Notes: generated from the sequence alone by a model not told the origin. DNA of 9,256 nt from Chloroflexota bacterium (GCA_013696945.1 JACCXQ010000096.1:1-9256), one strand, 5' to 3'; shown: positions 1 to 6,235, numbered from the stretch's first letter. Numbers and translations are program-made.

Positions 1-249
1 ATCCGGCGGCACTCAGCGATGGGCGTCCAGTGTGGGTCGCCGGTCTGAGCGAGTACTACCTCGTGTGCCCCATGCCAGAGTGAGCGATCGGATGGAACGC
101 GGGTAGCTGCGGTCCGTCGCCGGCCGGCAGCCGTCCGTTCTCGCCAGAACATGGTCCCTGCACATCGTCAGCAAGGATGGAGACGCCCGCAGAGGTTGGT
201 CGAGCCCGCCGGCCCCGCCTCCTGAGCGTGAGGACCTGGCCCGTCGCAT

Positions 250-972
250 TCATCGAGGGACTCTGACGCGCGTCGGGCCGCCGCGACCGTGCCGACCATG
301 TTGGTGGGGCATGACTGGCGAGAACCGGATCGCGGCGATGTCACCGGTCGGGTCCTGGATCCAGCGCCGAGCCTGGACCGAGCGCTGTGGGAATGCGGCC
401 GCGAACGTCCCCCGGCGCCGTTCGATCGCACGGCGGTTCGTCCCACTTTCCGCGATGACGACCATGTGGCCCTGGTGACGGATCGTCCAGCGCCGCTCGC
501 GCTGAAGCAGCGGCGGCACGATGCGGCGCTTCATGTCCACGCTCCGGAGCAGGTCCTGCACGTCGACGATCCGGGTCTTCACCTCGATGAGGATGAGGGC
601 AGAACGTCCGCCGTGCCATCCGACGACGTCGACGCTGCCGCGGTCGCCGAAGTGGTTGAACGAGTACTCGATGATGGTTTCCCAGCGAGCGTCACGGAGC
701 TCTCGAACGCACCACTCCGCGAGAGCTGAGTGATGTTCATCGAGGAGCTTCGCGAGCTCGGGGCCGCGCCACCGAGGCGCGAAGGGAAGCTCGATCCCCA
801 GGGCGGTGGTAGCGGCACGGACGTCGTCCAGGCGGAGGTGGTGGAAGAGGCCGCGCTCGATCAGTGAGATCTTCGACTGGTTGATGCGGGCGATCTTCGC
901 GACGTCTGACTGGCGCCAGCCACGGCGACGACGGATCGCGCGAATCACCGCGCCCACCTGCTGATCGTTCAT
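250..972 (-). CDS. XRE-family HTH protein with C-terminal PD-(D/E)XK nuclease-like domain
   Basis: A 240-residue protein. Residues 6-60 form a Cro/C1-type helix-turn-helix: the IRAIRRRRGWRQSDVA helix pair, the recognition segment INQSKISLIERG, then a helix ending LGIEL. From about residue 80 the character changes. E102, D115 in GSVDVVGW and E130-V-K132 in LILIEVKTR give E...D-x14-E-x-K, the signature of the PD-(D/E)XK restriction-endonuclease-like fold. The tail is Arg-rich. As I recall, high-GC bacteria have similar HTH proteins with a conserved D...EVK core, usually annotated only as XRE regulators; their function is unknown to me. The gene is transcribed divergently from the SOS cassette, and the LexA box lies about 50 bp upstream of its ATG, so shared SOS control is possible but unproven. 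No strong Shine-Dalgarno precedes the ATG. The HTH call is firm. The nuclease fold is likely from the motif, while catalytic activity is inference. Confidence 0.85.
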   Translation of the reverse strand: MNDQQVGAVIRAIRRRRGWRQSDVAKIARINQSKISLIERGLFHHLRLDDVRAATTALGIELPFAPRWRGPELAKLLDEHHSALAEWCVRELRDARWETIIEYSFNHFGDRGSVDVVGWHGGRSALILIEVKTRIVDVQDLLRSVDMKRRIVPPLLQRERRWTIRHQGHMVVIAESGTNRRAIERRRGTFAAAFPQRSVQARRWIQDPTGDIAAIRFSPVMPHQHGRHGRGGPTRVRVPR

Positions 973-1014
973 CGGACGATGGTCGCGATGGGCACTCCAC
1001 TGGCGATCATCGGC

Positions 1015-1042
1015 TTGACGAATAGAACAGATGTTCTATCAT
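1015..1042 (+). promoter_or_regulatory. Sigma-70-type promoter of the imuA-imuB operon
   Basis: TTGACG at 1015-1020 matches the -35 consensus at five of six positions. TATCAT at 1037-1042 follows after a 16-bp spacer and matches TATAAT at four of six. The spacer is almost wholly filled by the LexA palindrome, so bound repressor would occlude RNA polymerase. The -10 covers the ATG at 1041. Transcription would therefore start near 1048-1053, at or just before the second in-frame ATG at 1053, which predicts a leaderless or nearly leaderless mRNA. Confidence 0.7.
1022..1039. promoter_or_regulatory. LexA operator (SOS box), Gram-positive type
   Basis: An 18-bp palindrome with perfect 8-bp arms, ATAGAACA and TGTTCTAT, around a central GA. 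Its core GAACAGATGTTC fits the Bacillus/actinobacterial LexA consensus CGAACRNRYGTTYC at every inner position; only the outermost C and final C differ (A and T here). It sits between the -35 and -10 of the imuA promoter and about 50 bp upstream of the divergent HTH-nuclease gene. I saw no second GAAC-N4-GTTC site in the window. Confidence 0.85.
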
Positions 1043-1052
1043 GGGTCGGGCG

Positions 1053-2018
1053 ATGCAGACGCCCGGCGGACCCGCCCAGGACCCTTCCAGACCCGCGCTG
1101 GCGGGCGCGCTCGCGAAGCTCCAGAGCCGCTGGGGGACCGCCGCGATCCGGATGGGAGGCGATGGCGGCGCAGCGATCCCGACCCCGTCGACCCACGGTG
1201 CGCTCGCTCTTGCCCCGGTCCCCGAGCCGGCGGTCGTCCCGTCGCCAGGCTTCGCGCCGGGCAGCCACGATGTCATCTCGACCGGGTTCGCCGATCTCGA
1301 CGCTGCGCTCGGCGCCGGGGGACTGCCGCGGCAGGCGAGCGCCGCGATCCGGGGTGACGTCTCGAGCGGCAAGACGACGCTCGTGCTCCGCTGCATCGCC
1401 GAGGCCCAGGCGGGCGGCGCGATCGTCGCCTGGCTAGACCTGCCGCGCGCCTTCGATCCCATCGGAGCAGTCGCTCGCGGGGTCGACCTCCGCTGGCTCC
1501 TGATCGTCCGCCCGAAGGACCCGGCAGAGGGCTTCACGCTGGCGGGTGCGCTCCTGTCGGGCCGCGCAGTCGACCTCCTCGTGGTCGACCTGCCGAGCGT
1601 GCTCGCTGCCCGGGAAGAGCACACCCTCCGGCGGCTGTCGGCCCATGCGCGCAGGGTCGGTGCCCGGCTGCTCGTGCTGGAACCGCCCACACTCGCTGGC
1701 ACGCTGCACGGGGCGCTCGCCGAGGTGACCGGCTTGCGCCTCGAGCTCGAGCGCGAGGCGTGGATCCGGCTCGGTCGGGACATCGTCGGCCAGCAGACGC
1801 GCGTGACGGTGGCCAAGAACCGTTACGGGCCCCCCGGCCGGCATGTCGACGTGGAGATCCATTACCTCGATGACGGGGAACGCGCGGCTGCGGCGCACCG
1901 CTTCGCCATGGAACGCGGCGCGGACGAGCCGCCACGTCGCCTGGCGGTGACGAGCCACCGTCCCGCCGCTGCCGGTCCCGCCGCTGCCGCTGCCGCCGCC
2001 CGATCCGGGAGCTCGTGA
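1053..2018 (+). CDS. imuA: ImuA-like RecA-fold protein of the SOS mutasome
   Basis: A RecA-superfamily protein of 321 residues from the ATG at 1053 (325 from the ATG at 1041). I prefer 1053 because the predicted -10 overlaps 1041. The first 70 residues are Pro/Ala-rich and poorly ordered. The RecA-like core follows: STGFADLDAALGAGGLP, Walker A GDVSSGKTT (residues 101-109), Walker B LLVVDLP (175-181) and a late VAKNRYGPPGRHVDVEIHY segment resembling the RecA KNK-PP region. The segment aligning with RecA IDAEHALDP reads LDLPRAFDP, so the catalytic glutamate (E96 of E. coli RecA) is a proline and efficient ATP hydrolysis is doubtful. The C-terminus is an Ala-rich tail. In the mycobacterial and Caulobacter systems, ImuA/ImuA' works with ImuB and DnaE2 in SOS mutagenesis. 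The next gene here is imuB, 45 bp downstream, supporting the assignment. A SulA-like cell-division inhibitor role is less likely. Confidence 0.82.
   Translation: MQTPGGPAQDPSRPALAGALAKLQSRWGTAAIRMGGDGGAAIPTPSTHGALALAPVPEPAVVPSPGFAPGSHDVISTGFADLDAALGAGGLPRQASAAIRGDVSSGKTTLVLRCIAEAQAGGAIVAWLDLPRAFDPIGAVARGVDLRWLLIVRPKDPAEGFTLAGALLSGRAVDLLVVDLPSVLAAREEHTLRRLSAHARRVGARLLVLEPPTLAGTLHGALAEVTGLRLELEREAWIRLGRDIVGQQTRVTVAKNRYGPPGRHVDVEIHYLDDGERAAAAHRFAMERGADEPPRRLAVTSHRPAAAGPAAAAAAARSGSS
1960..1989 (+). repeat. Perfect 15-bp tandem duplication in the imuA 3' end
   Basis: GTCCCGCCGCTGCCG occurs twice head to tail (1960-1974 and 1975-1989), followed by a partial CTGCCGCCG. It encodes the Pro-Ala-rich tail of the ImuA-like protein. 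Being a multiple of three, copy-number change by slippage would lengthen or shorten the tail without a frameshift. Confidence 0.8.
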
Positions 2019-2063
2019 TCGACCGACCACCCGCCACGCCACCAACCACCCCACGGACCGCCG

Positions 2064-3350
2064 ATGCGCCTTCTCTACCTCGACTGGCCGCACCTCCCGC
2101 TTCGGATCGAGGCCGCGCGGCGACCGCCGCTCCCCGATCTCGTGGTGCTCGGCGGGCAGCCGTGGGATCCGGGGACGGTGCTCGACTGCAGTCCCGCCGC
2201 GAGGCAGCTCGGGGTCCGCCGCGGCCAGCCGCTGGGGTCCGCGCACAACCTCGTGCCGGAGGCGACCTTCCTCCCGGTCGACCTGGCGGCGTACCGGACG
2301 GCATTCGAACAGGCGCTCGAGGCACTGGCCGACTTCACGCCCTCGATCGAAGGCGAGACGGATCCACGCGCGCCGGCGTTCGGGCAAGCGTTCCTGGGCA
2401 TCGAGGGGCTTGTGCGGCTGTGGGGCGACGAGCCGACGCTCGCGACGCGGGTGACGGCGCGGCTCGCGCCTCTCTTGCCGGGGGGGCCGCGCGCCGGTAT
2501 CGGCAATACCCGTTTCGGGGCACAGGTCGCGGCCGTCATCAGTGCGCGTCGCGCGCGGCATCGCGTCACTGCTGAGCCGATCGTCGAGGTCATCCCCAGC
2601 GGTGGTCCCGAGACGGAAGCGGCCTATCTCGCGCCACTCCCCGTCCGGCTCCTTCCCGCCGATCCCGAGGTGCGCGATCGACTTCGGCTTTTCGGGCTGA
2701 CGCGCATCGGCGAGTTCGCCGCGCTGCCCCGCTCGGCGGTCCTGGCGCGGTTCGGGCCGCCAGGTGGGGACGTCCACGATCTGGCTCGCGGCATGGACGG
2801 CCGTCCGTTGCGGCCGCGCCGGCCCATCGAGCGGATCGCGGCCGAAGCGGAACTGGAGCCGCCGGTCGAGGGGATCGAGCCGCTCCGCTTCGTGCTCCAT
2901 CACCTGGCGAGCACGCTCTGCGAGCAGCTCAGCGCACGCGGCGCCGGGGCGGGTCGGGCGGCGCTCGCCCTGGAGCTCGAGCGGTCGGCGCCGCGCCGCT
3001 ACGAGCAGGCGCTCCCAGAGCCGGCCGCAGTGCCCGACCTCATCGAGCGACTGCTGATGGCGCGGCTCGAGGCGGATCCACCTGGGGCGCCGGTGGAGCG
3101 CATCAGCCTCGAGCTCGATGGCACCGCGCCCGCCGCGGGCCAGCAGCTCGGCCTCTTCACGCCGCAGCTGGGCCGCCAGGCGCGACTCGACTGGCAGCTC
3201 ACCGGCCTCGCCATCCGGTTCGGTCGGGATCGCATCCTCCAGGCCCGACTTCTCGACCCGGAGGCGCTTCTCGCCGAAGGGCGCTTCGCGTGGCGGCCGG
3301 CCGCGGTCGGCCTGGAAGAGGCAGGACTCGGGGAGCCGATGGCGCCATGA
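2064..3350 (+). CDS. imuB: ImuB-type Y-family DNA polymerase homologue, predicted non-catalytic
   Basis: A 428-residue Y-family polymerase-like protein. The N-terminus MRLLYLDWPHLPLRIEA corresponds to the DinB motif hDxDxFFAxVE, but the second Asp is Pro9. The motif III region reads FLGIEGLVRLWG (110-121) where active enzymes have S-[IL]-D-E, so at least two metal-binding acids are missing. Residues about 198-245 look like the thumb helix-hairpin-helix region (RLRLFGLTRIGEFAAL). Q361-L-G-L-F365 is a textbook beta-clamp-binding motif (QLxLF), followed by a little-finger-like tail. Loss of catalytic acids with retention of the clamp motif is the hallmark of ImuB, which links the ImuA partner, the sliding clamp and the error-prone DnaE2 polymerase. 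No clear Shine-Dalgarno precedes the ATG, and the 45-bp gap after imuA is C/A-rich. The gene ends in an ATGA overlap with the DUF6504 gene. Confidence 0.88.
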   Translation: MRLLYLDWPHLPLRIEAARRPPLPDLVVLGGQPWDPGTVLDCSPAARQLGVRRGQPLGSAHNLVPEATFLPVDLAAYRTAFEQALEALADFTPSIEGETDPRAPAFGQAFLGIEGLVRLWGDEPTLATRVTARLAPLLPGGPRAGIGNTRFGAQVAAVISARRARHRVTAEPIVEVIPSGGPETEAAYLAPLPVRLLPADPEVRDRLRLFGLTRIGEFAALPRSAVLARFGPPGGDVHDLARGMDGRPLRPRRPIERIAAEAELEPPVEGIEPLRFVLHHLASTLCEQLSARGAGAGRAALALELERSAPRRYEQALPEPAAVPDLIERLLMARLEADPPGAPVERISLELDGTAPAAGQQLGLFTPQLGRQARLDWQLTGLAIRFGRDRILQARLLDPEALLAEGRFAWRPAAVGLEEAGLGEPMAP

Positions 3351-3595
3351 CTCGCCTGCTGGAGGAGCACCCCACGATCGAGGTCACGCTCGATGCGCTC
3401 GGCCGTCCACGGTCCATCCGGTGGGCGGGTCGCACCGAATCGGTCGAGGTCTGCAATCACTGGCGGATCGAGGAAGCGTGGTGGCGGCGACCGCTCCGCC
3501 GCGACTACTTCAAGATCGTAGGGCCGCGCCTGCTGGCGCTCATCTACCTCGACGACGTCGACGACACGTGGCATCTCGAGCGTGTCTACGACTGA
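3347..3595 (+). CDS. DUF6504 family small protein of the ImuA-ImuB cassette
   Basis: An 82-residue protein starting at the ATG that overlaps the imuB stop (ATGA at 3347-3350). This indicates translational coupling and rules out the longer in-frame start at 3290 inside imuB. The core reads as a compact beta-rich domain: PRSIRWAGRTESVEVCNHWRI, then EEAWWRRPLRRDYFKIVG and a terminal DDTWHLERVYD. The pattern W-x-G-R...W-R...WWRR...(D/E)Y(F/W)(K/R)V...W-x-LERV(Y/W)D matches my recollection of DUF6504, a small family found next to imuB or dnaE2 in actinobacteria and relatives. It has no membrane segment or signal peptide. Its biochemical role is unknown; context implies an accessory or regulatory part of the SOS mutasome. 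Family assignment is from memory of the pattern. Confidence 0.78.
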   Translation: MTRLLEEHPTIEVTLDALGRPRSIRWAGRTESVEVCNHWRIEEAWWRRPLRRDYFKIVGPRLLALIYLDDVDDTWHLERVYD

Positions 3596-3597
3596 GG

Positions 3598-3670
3598 CTC
3601 GCCCCAGCGATCCGGGTCGGCCAGCGATCTCGGCCTCGCCCCAGCGATCCGGGCCTCGCCCAGCGATCTG
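3598..3670. repeat. Four degenerate short repeats with core CAGCGATC
   Basis: CAGCGATC recurs at 3605, 3622, 3642 and 3661 (spacings 17, 20, 19), each within a C/G-rich context. TCGCCCCAGCGATCCGGG appears twice exactly, and the intervening copies read GGCCAGCGATCTCGG and TCGCCCAGCGATCTG. It looks like an approximately 37-bp unit, itself a degenerate doublet, duplicated once. It starts within a few bases of the DUF6504 stop. Function unknown. Confidence 0.65.
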
Positions 3671-3682
3671 CCCCTGGACGCG

Positions 3683-3712
3683 ACTCGACCCCGGGGGAGA
3701 CCGGGGTCGAGT
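3683..3712. terminator. Strong hairpin, probable terminator of the imuA-imuB-DUF6504 operon
   Basis: A perfect 12-bp stem, ACTCGACCCCGG paired with CCGGGGTCGAGT around a GGGAGA loop, starting 88 bp after the last stop codon of the cassette. There is no T-tract on either strand, so it is not a classical intrinsic terminator; in very GC-rich genomes such T-less hairpins are common 3' end structures. It could act on transcripts from either side. Confidence 0.5.
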
Positions 3713-3846
3713 TCGGAGGAGAGGTCCGTCAGGCCCGGAGAGGAGATGCCGGGCCAGACGAAGTCGAGTCGAGGGGGTCGAACGTCACCCGTTACGACGG
3801 CCCTGCTCCGACAGATGTGACGCACCCGGATCGGTTGACGCCTGTG

Positions 3847-3865
3847 CCCCGCCACGAGGGCGGGG
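3847..3865. terminator. GC-rich hairpin in the convergent gap
   Basis: A 7-bp stem of pure G-C pairs, CCCCGCC and GGCGGGG, closes a 5-nt loop (ACGAG). There is no T-tract. It may be a second 3' end structure for either converging unit; a chance hairpin is possible in such GC-rich DNA. Confidence 0.3.
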
Positions 3866-3931
3866 TGGGCGTGCCCTGCGCCGCCATGCGCATCGATGCA
3901 TAAGCGGTCCGGCGCGCGGCGCAAAGGCGGG

Positions 3932-4033
3932 CGCTCTTGCGAGATGACGGACCCCGCCGCTCCCGCGAGATGACCGCCGGATGCCGACGCTCTTGCGAGA
4001 GATGAGCAGGACCTCGACGCTCCCGCTCCTGAC
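3932..4033. repeat. Approximately 30-bp-spaced degenerate repeats, core CGCTCYYGCGAGATGA
   Basis: The unit recurs at 3932 (CGCTCTTGCGAGATGAC), 3958 (CGCTCCCGCGAGATGAC), 3988 (CGCTCTTGCGAGAGATGAG) and, more degenerate, 4018 (CGCTCCCGCTCCTGAC). Spacings are 26, 30 and 30 bp. The CTCTTGCGAGAG version at 3990-4001 is itself almost palindromic. The sequences between copies are unrelated and too short for CRISPR spacers. It could be an array of protein-binding sites or decayed interspersed repeats. Confidence 0.6.
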
Positions 4034-4246
4034 GCTCGCCCGCGTCGCTCCTTCCGCTCGACCCCCGGCTACGGCCATCTTCTCGCCTCACGGGCACAAA
4101 CCGCGACCCGTCTCCGCCTATGCGACCGACTGAACGCCCGATGGTCACTAATGGCTGGTGAGGCTGTAGTAGCGGCCTGATGCGCGTGGCGTGGTCACAG
4201 GGCCGCATCGGTCGGTGGCCATCTGGCCGAGTGCGCAGCTGTTGAG

Positions 4247-4266
4247 CGCAAGGCCGGAACCTTGCG
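4247..4266. other. Short hairpin in the convergent gap
   Basis: CGCAAGG and CCTTGCG form a perfect 7-bp stem around CCGGAA. A shorter palindrome, GGCCA-TC-TGGCC, lies 19 bp upstream at 4217-4228. No gene explains either; both may be RNA 3' structures or chance. Confidence 0.3.
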
Positions 4267-4496
4267 ACAGCAGCGCCCCCCGCGTCGGACGCGCGCGCTC
4301 AGGCGACCCAGGTAGCGGGCCGGCGGGTGTCGTGGACGGCGGCCCACCCCGCGCGCGTGCTCGCACGGCGAGCATCTGGCCTGAGCGACGGATAGGAGTC
4401 GGACTCGACGTGCGGATCCACCCCGATCGGTCCGGCTGCCACGAGTCGTCGGGGGCACCAGTCAGCGTTCATGCGTCGATGCGCTTAAGGCGGTAC

Positions 4497-4539
4497 AGCG
4501 GGCACCGCGCCGACACCGATCAGCGCGTCGCGGCCCGCT
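4497..4539 (-). terminator. Candidate terminator hairpin after the HerA-like gene
   Basis: AGCGGGC (4497-4503) pairs perfectly with GCCCGCT (4533-4539). Further partial pairing is possible between the CCGCG and CGCGG segments inside. It starts 15 bp past the HerA-like stop in that gene's direction. There is no T-tract. Confidence 0.3.
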
Positions 4540-4554
4540 CAACGCCCCAGATGG

Positions 4555-6225
4555 TCAACGCCGGCCGCTGCCGAACAACACGCCCAGCACCGAGCGGACG
4601 ATGTCCTGGCCGGCGCGCGACCGGGCCACTTTGGACCCCTCGCGGATGAGGACCTCGCGTTCCCGCTGGCGGGCGCGGGCCTCGTCGCGCTGCGCCTTCT
4701 CGACCTGCTTTCGGTAGCGCTCGGCCTCACGCTCCATCCGCTTCTGCTCCGCGGCCTGGCGCCGGAGCTCGGCCCGCTGCTGGGCCGGCGTCATCTGGTT
4801 CAGCCCGCTGTCGGTCGTCGGGATGGCCGCCGGAGGAACGGAGGCAGCTCGCGCAGAGGCGATCCGCCGCGTGATCATCTCGTGTGCGCTGTCGCGATCG
4901 ACCGTCGCGGCGTACTTCGGCCGCAACGGACTCGTGGCCACGATCTCAGCGAAGCGCTCGGCCGGCACCGGCGCCATCAGCGAGTCAGGAGGGATCAGGC
5001 GCGTGGCGGCGAGCGGCGTGGGGACGCCCTTCGGTGAAAGTACGGTCACGAGCGCCTCGCCGATGCCGAGCGAGGTGATCGTCTCCTCGACGTCGTAGAA
5101 CTCGGTCATCGGGAAGGTCCGCGCGCTCTTCCGCAGATCCTCCGCGTCGTCGGGCGTGAACGCCCGCAACGCGTGCTGCACCCGATTGCCGAGCTGCGCC
5201 AGAACGGACGACGGCACGTCCGTCGGGGTCTGCGTCACGAAGTACACGCCGACGCCCTTGGACCGGATGAGCCTGACGGTCAGCTCGACCTGGTCGAGGA
5301 GCGTCTCCGAGGCGTCGTCGAATAGGAGATGAGCTTCGTCGAAGAAGAACGCGAGCTTCGGCTTGGGCAGGTCGCCTGCCTCGGGCAGCGTCTCGTATAG
5401 CTGCGCCAGCATCCACAGCATGAACGTGCTGAAGAGACGCGGCTTGTCCATCACGTCCGAGAGCTCGAGCAGCGTGACGACGCCCTTGCCGTCGACCGTC
5501 TGGCGCATGAGGTCCTGGACGTCGAGCTGGGGCTCGCCGAAGAAGACATCGGCGCCCTCCTGCTCCAACGTGATGAGCGAGCGGAGGATCACGCCGACGG
5601 TCGCCTTGGACATGCCGCCGTAGTCGTCCAGGATCGGCCTTCCTTCGTCCGAGCCCAGGAACTTCAGTGTCGTCTGGAGGTCGGCCAGGTCGAGCAGCGG
5701 GAGTGACTCGTCGTCGCAGTACTTGAAGATCAGCGAGAGTACCGATGTCTGGGTCTCGTTGAGGTCGAGCACCTTCCCCAGCAGCATCGGCCCGAAGGAG
5801 TGGACGCTCGCGCGCACCTGTGCCCCGAGCTTCCCGGACAGAGACAGGAACTCGACCGGGTGGCCCTTCGGCACGAACGGCCAGGCCAGCGAGGCGCAGC
5901 GCTCCTGGATGGCTGCGTTCCCCGGATCGCCCGGCGCAGCGATCCCGGTCACATCGCCCTTGATGTCCGACACGAACACCGGGACGCCCGCTTCAGACAG
6001 CTGCCCGGCCATGATCTGGAGCGTCTTGGTCTTGCCCGTCCCGGTCGCGCCACAGATGAGCCCGTGGCGGTTCGTCATGGGCAATCCGACCTGGACGCGG
6101 ACCTCGCTCAGCACATCGGGGCCGCGTATCGGGCTGCCGAGCACGACGGTCGGCTGCGGCAGCGAATAGCCCTCGGCCATCTGTCGACGGAAAGCTTCGT
6201 GGTCGCCGCGCGACGCTTCGTCCAT
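4555..6225 (-). CDS. HerA-like hexameric ATPase, DUF853/YjgR family
   Basis: A 556-residue protein of the FtsK/HerA ATPase superfamily. I chose the ATG at 6225 because GAGGAGAGG stands 1 nt from it; the upstream in-frame extension to 6336 is low-complexity and crosses the divergent promoter. Walker A GATGTGKT is at residues 59-66, preceded by TNRHGLIC, and SDIKGDVTG follows at about 86-94. Walker B LAFFFDEAH is at 291-299 (D296, E297). GVGVYFVTQTPTDVPSSVLAQLGNRVQHALRAFTPDD (324-360) is the conserved sensor and interface stretch of this family. The last about 80 residues are a charged coiled coil (RQAAEQKRMEREAERYRKQ), then a small hydrophobic tail (DIVRSVLGVLFG). Length fits E. coli YjgR (about 500) plus the coiled coil. 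HerA relatives pump DNA, but the cellular job of the DUF853 branch is not settled. It has no NurA neighbour. Confidence 0.9.
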   Translation of the reverse strand: MDEASRGDHEAFRRQMAEGYSLPQPTVVLGSPIRGPDVLSEVRVQVGLPMTNRHGLICGATGTGKTKTLQIMAGQLSEAGVPVFVSDIKGDVTGIAAPGDPGNAAIQERCASLAWPFVPKGHPVEFLSLSGKLGAQVRASVHSFGPMLLGKVLDLNETQTSVLSLIFKYCDDESLPLLDLADLQTTLKFLGSDEGRPILDDYGGMSKATVGVILRSLITLEQEGADVFFGEPQLDVQDLMRQTVDGKGVVTLLELSDVMDKPRLFSTFMLWMLAQLYETLPEAGDLPKPKLAFFFDEAHLLFDDASETLLDQVELTVRLIRSKGVGVYFVTQTPTDVPSSVLAQLGNRVQHALRAFTPDDAEDLRKSARTFPMTEFYDVEETITSLGIGEALVTVLSPKGVPTPLAATRLIPPDSLMAPVPAERFAEIVATSPLRPKYAATVDRDSAHEMITRRIASARAASVPPAAIPTTDSGLNQMTPAQQRAELRRQAAEQKRMEREAERYRKQVEKAQRDEARARQREREVLIREGSKVARSRAGQDIVRSVLGVLFGSGRR

Positions 6226-6226
6226 G

Positions 6227-6235
6227 CCTCTCCTC
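6227..6235 (-). promoter_or_regulatory. Ribosome binding site of the HerA-like gene
   Basis: On the minus strand, GAGGAGAGG followed by one C precedes the ATG at 6225. This strong purine-rich site fixes the start and makes the 37-residue-longer frame to 6336 unlikely. Confidence 0.7.

Larger units (their letters stand above)
3596..4554. other. Long non-coding gap between convergent operons
   Basis: About 960 bp between the DUF6504 stop and the HerA-like stop. The open frames here (for example minus 3792-4208 and plus 4191-4649) encode Arg/Pro/Ser-rich strings with no recognisable domain, and have neither a ribosome site nor an operon partner, so I call none. I found no tRNA T-arm pattern. 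The region holds two sets of short degenerate repeats and several GC-rich hairpins, listed separately. Confidence 0.6.

Noticed and set aside
1..249. Minus-strand open frames at 13-249 and 56-253 upstream of the HTH gene's 3' end
   Set aside because: Arg/Ser-rich composition, no domain, no ribosome site; typical of random open frames in GC-rich DNA. I see no gene or RNA here.
289..729. Plus-strand 146-residue frame opposite the HTH-nuclease gene
   Set aside because: It is antisense to a convincing domain-bearing protein and has no recognisable motif.
969..1268. Minus-strand frame ending in an ATGA overlap with the HTH gene
   Set aside because: The overlap looks like coupling, but the frame lies antisense to imuA and across the LexA box, and its product is Arg-rich without a domain.
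1434..2903. Minus-strand 489-residue frame opposite imuA and imuB
   Set aside because: Long but Arg/Pro/Glu-rich with no domain, antisense to two well-supported genes; a codon-bias shadow.
3770..3800. Possible tRNA T-arm (GTTCGACCC on the minus strand)
   Set aside because: The flanking five bases cannot pair to form a T-stem and no acceptor or anticodon arm fits.
3932..4033. Possible CRISPR array
   Set aside because: Units are degenerate, only about 17 bp, and spaced 26-30 bp start to start, leaving about 10-13 bp between them; no cas gene nearby.
4191..4649. Plus-strand 152-residue frame in the convergent gap
   Set aside because: It runs into the HerA-like gene's 3' end on the opposite strand and has no domain or ribosome site.
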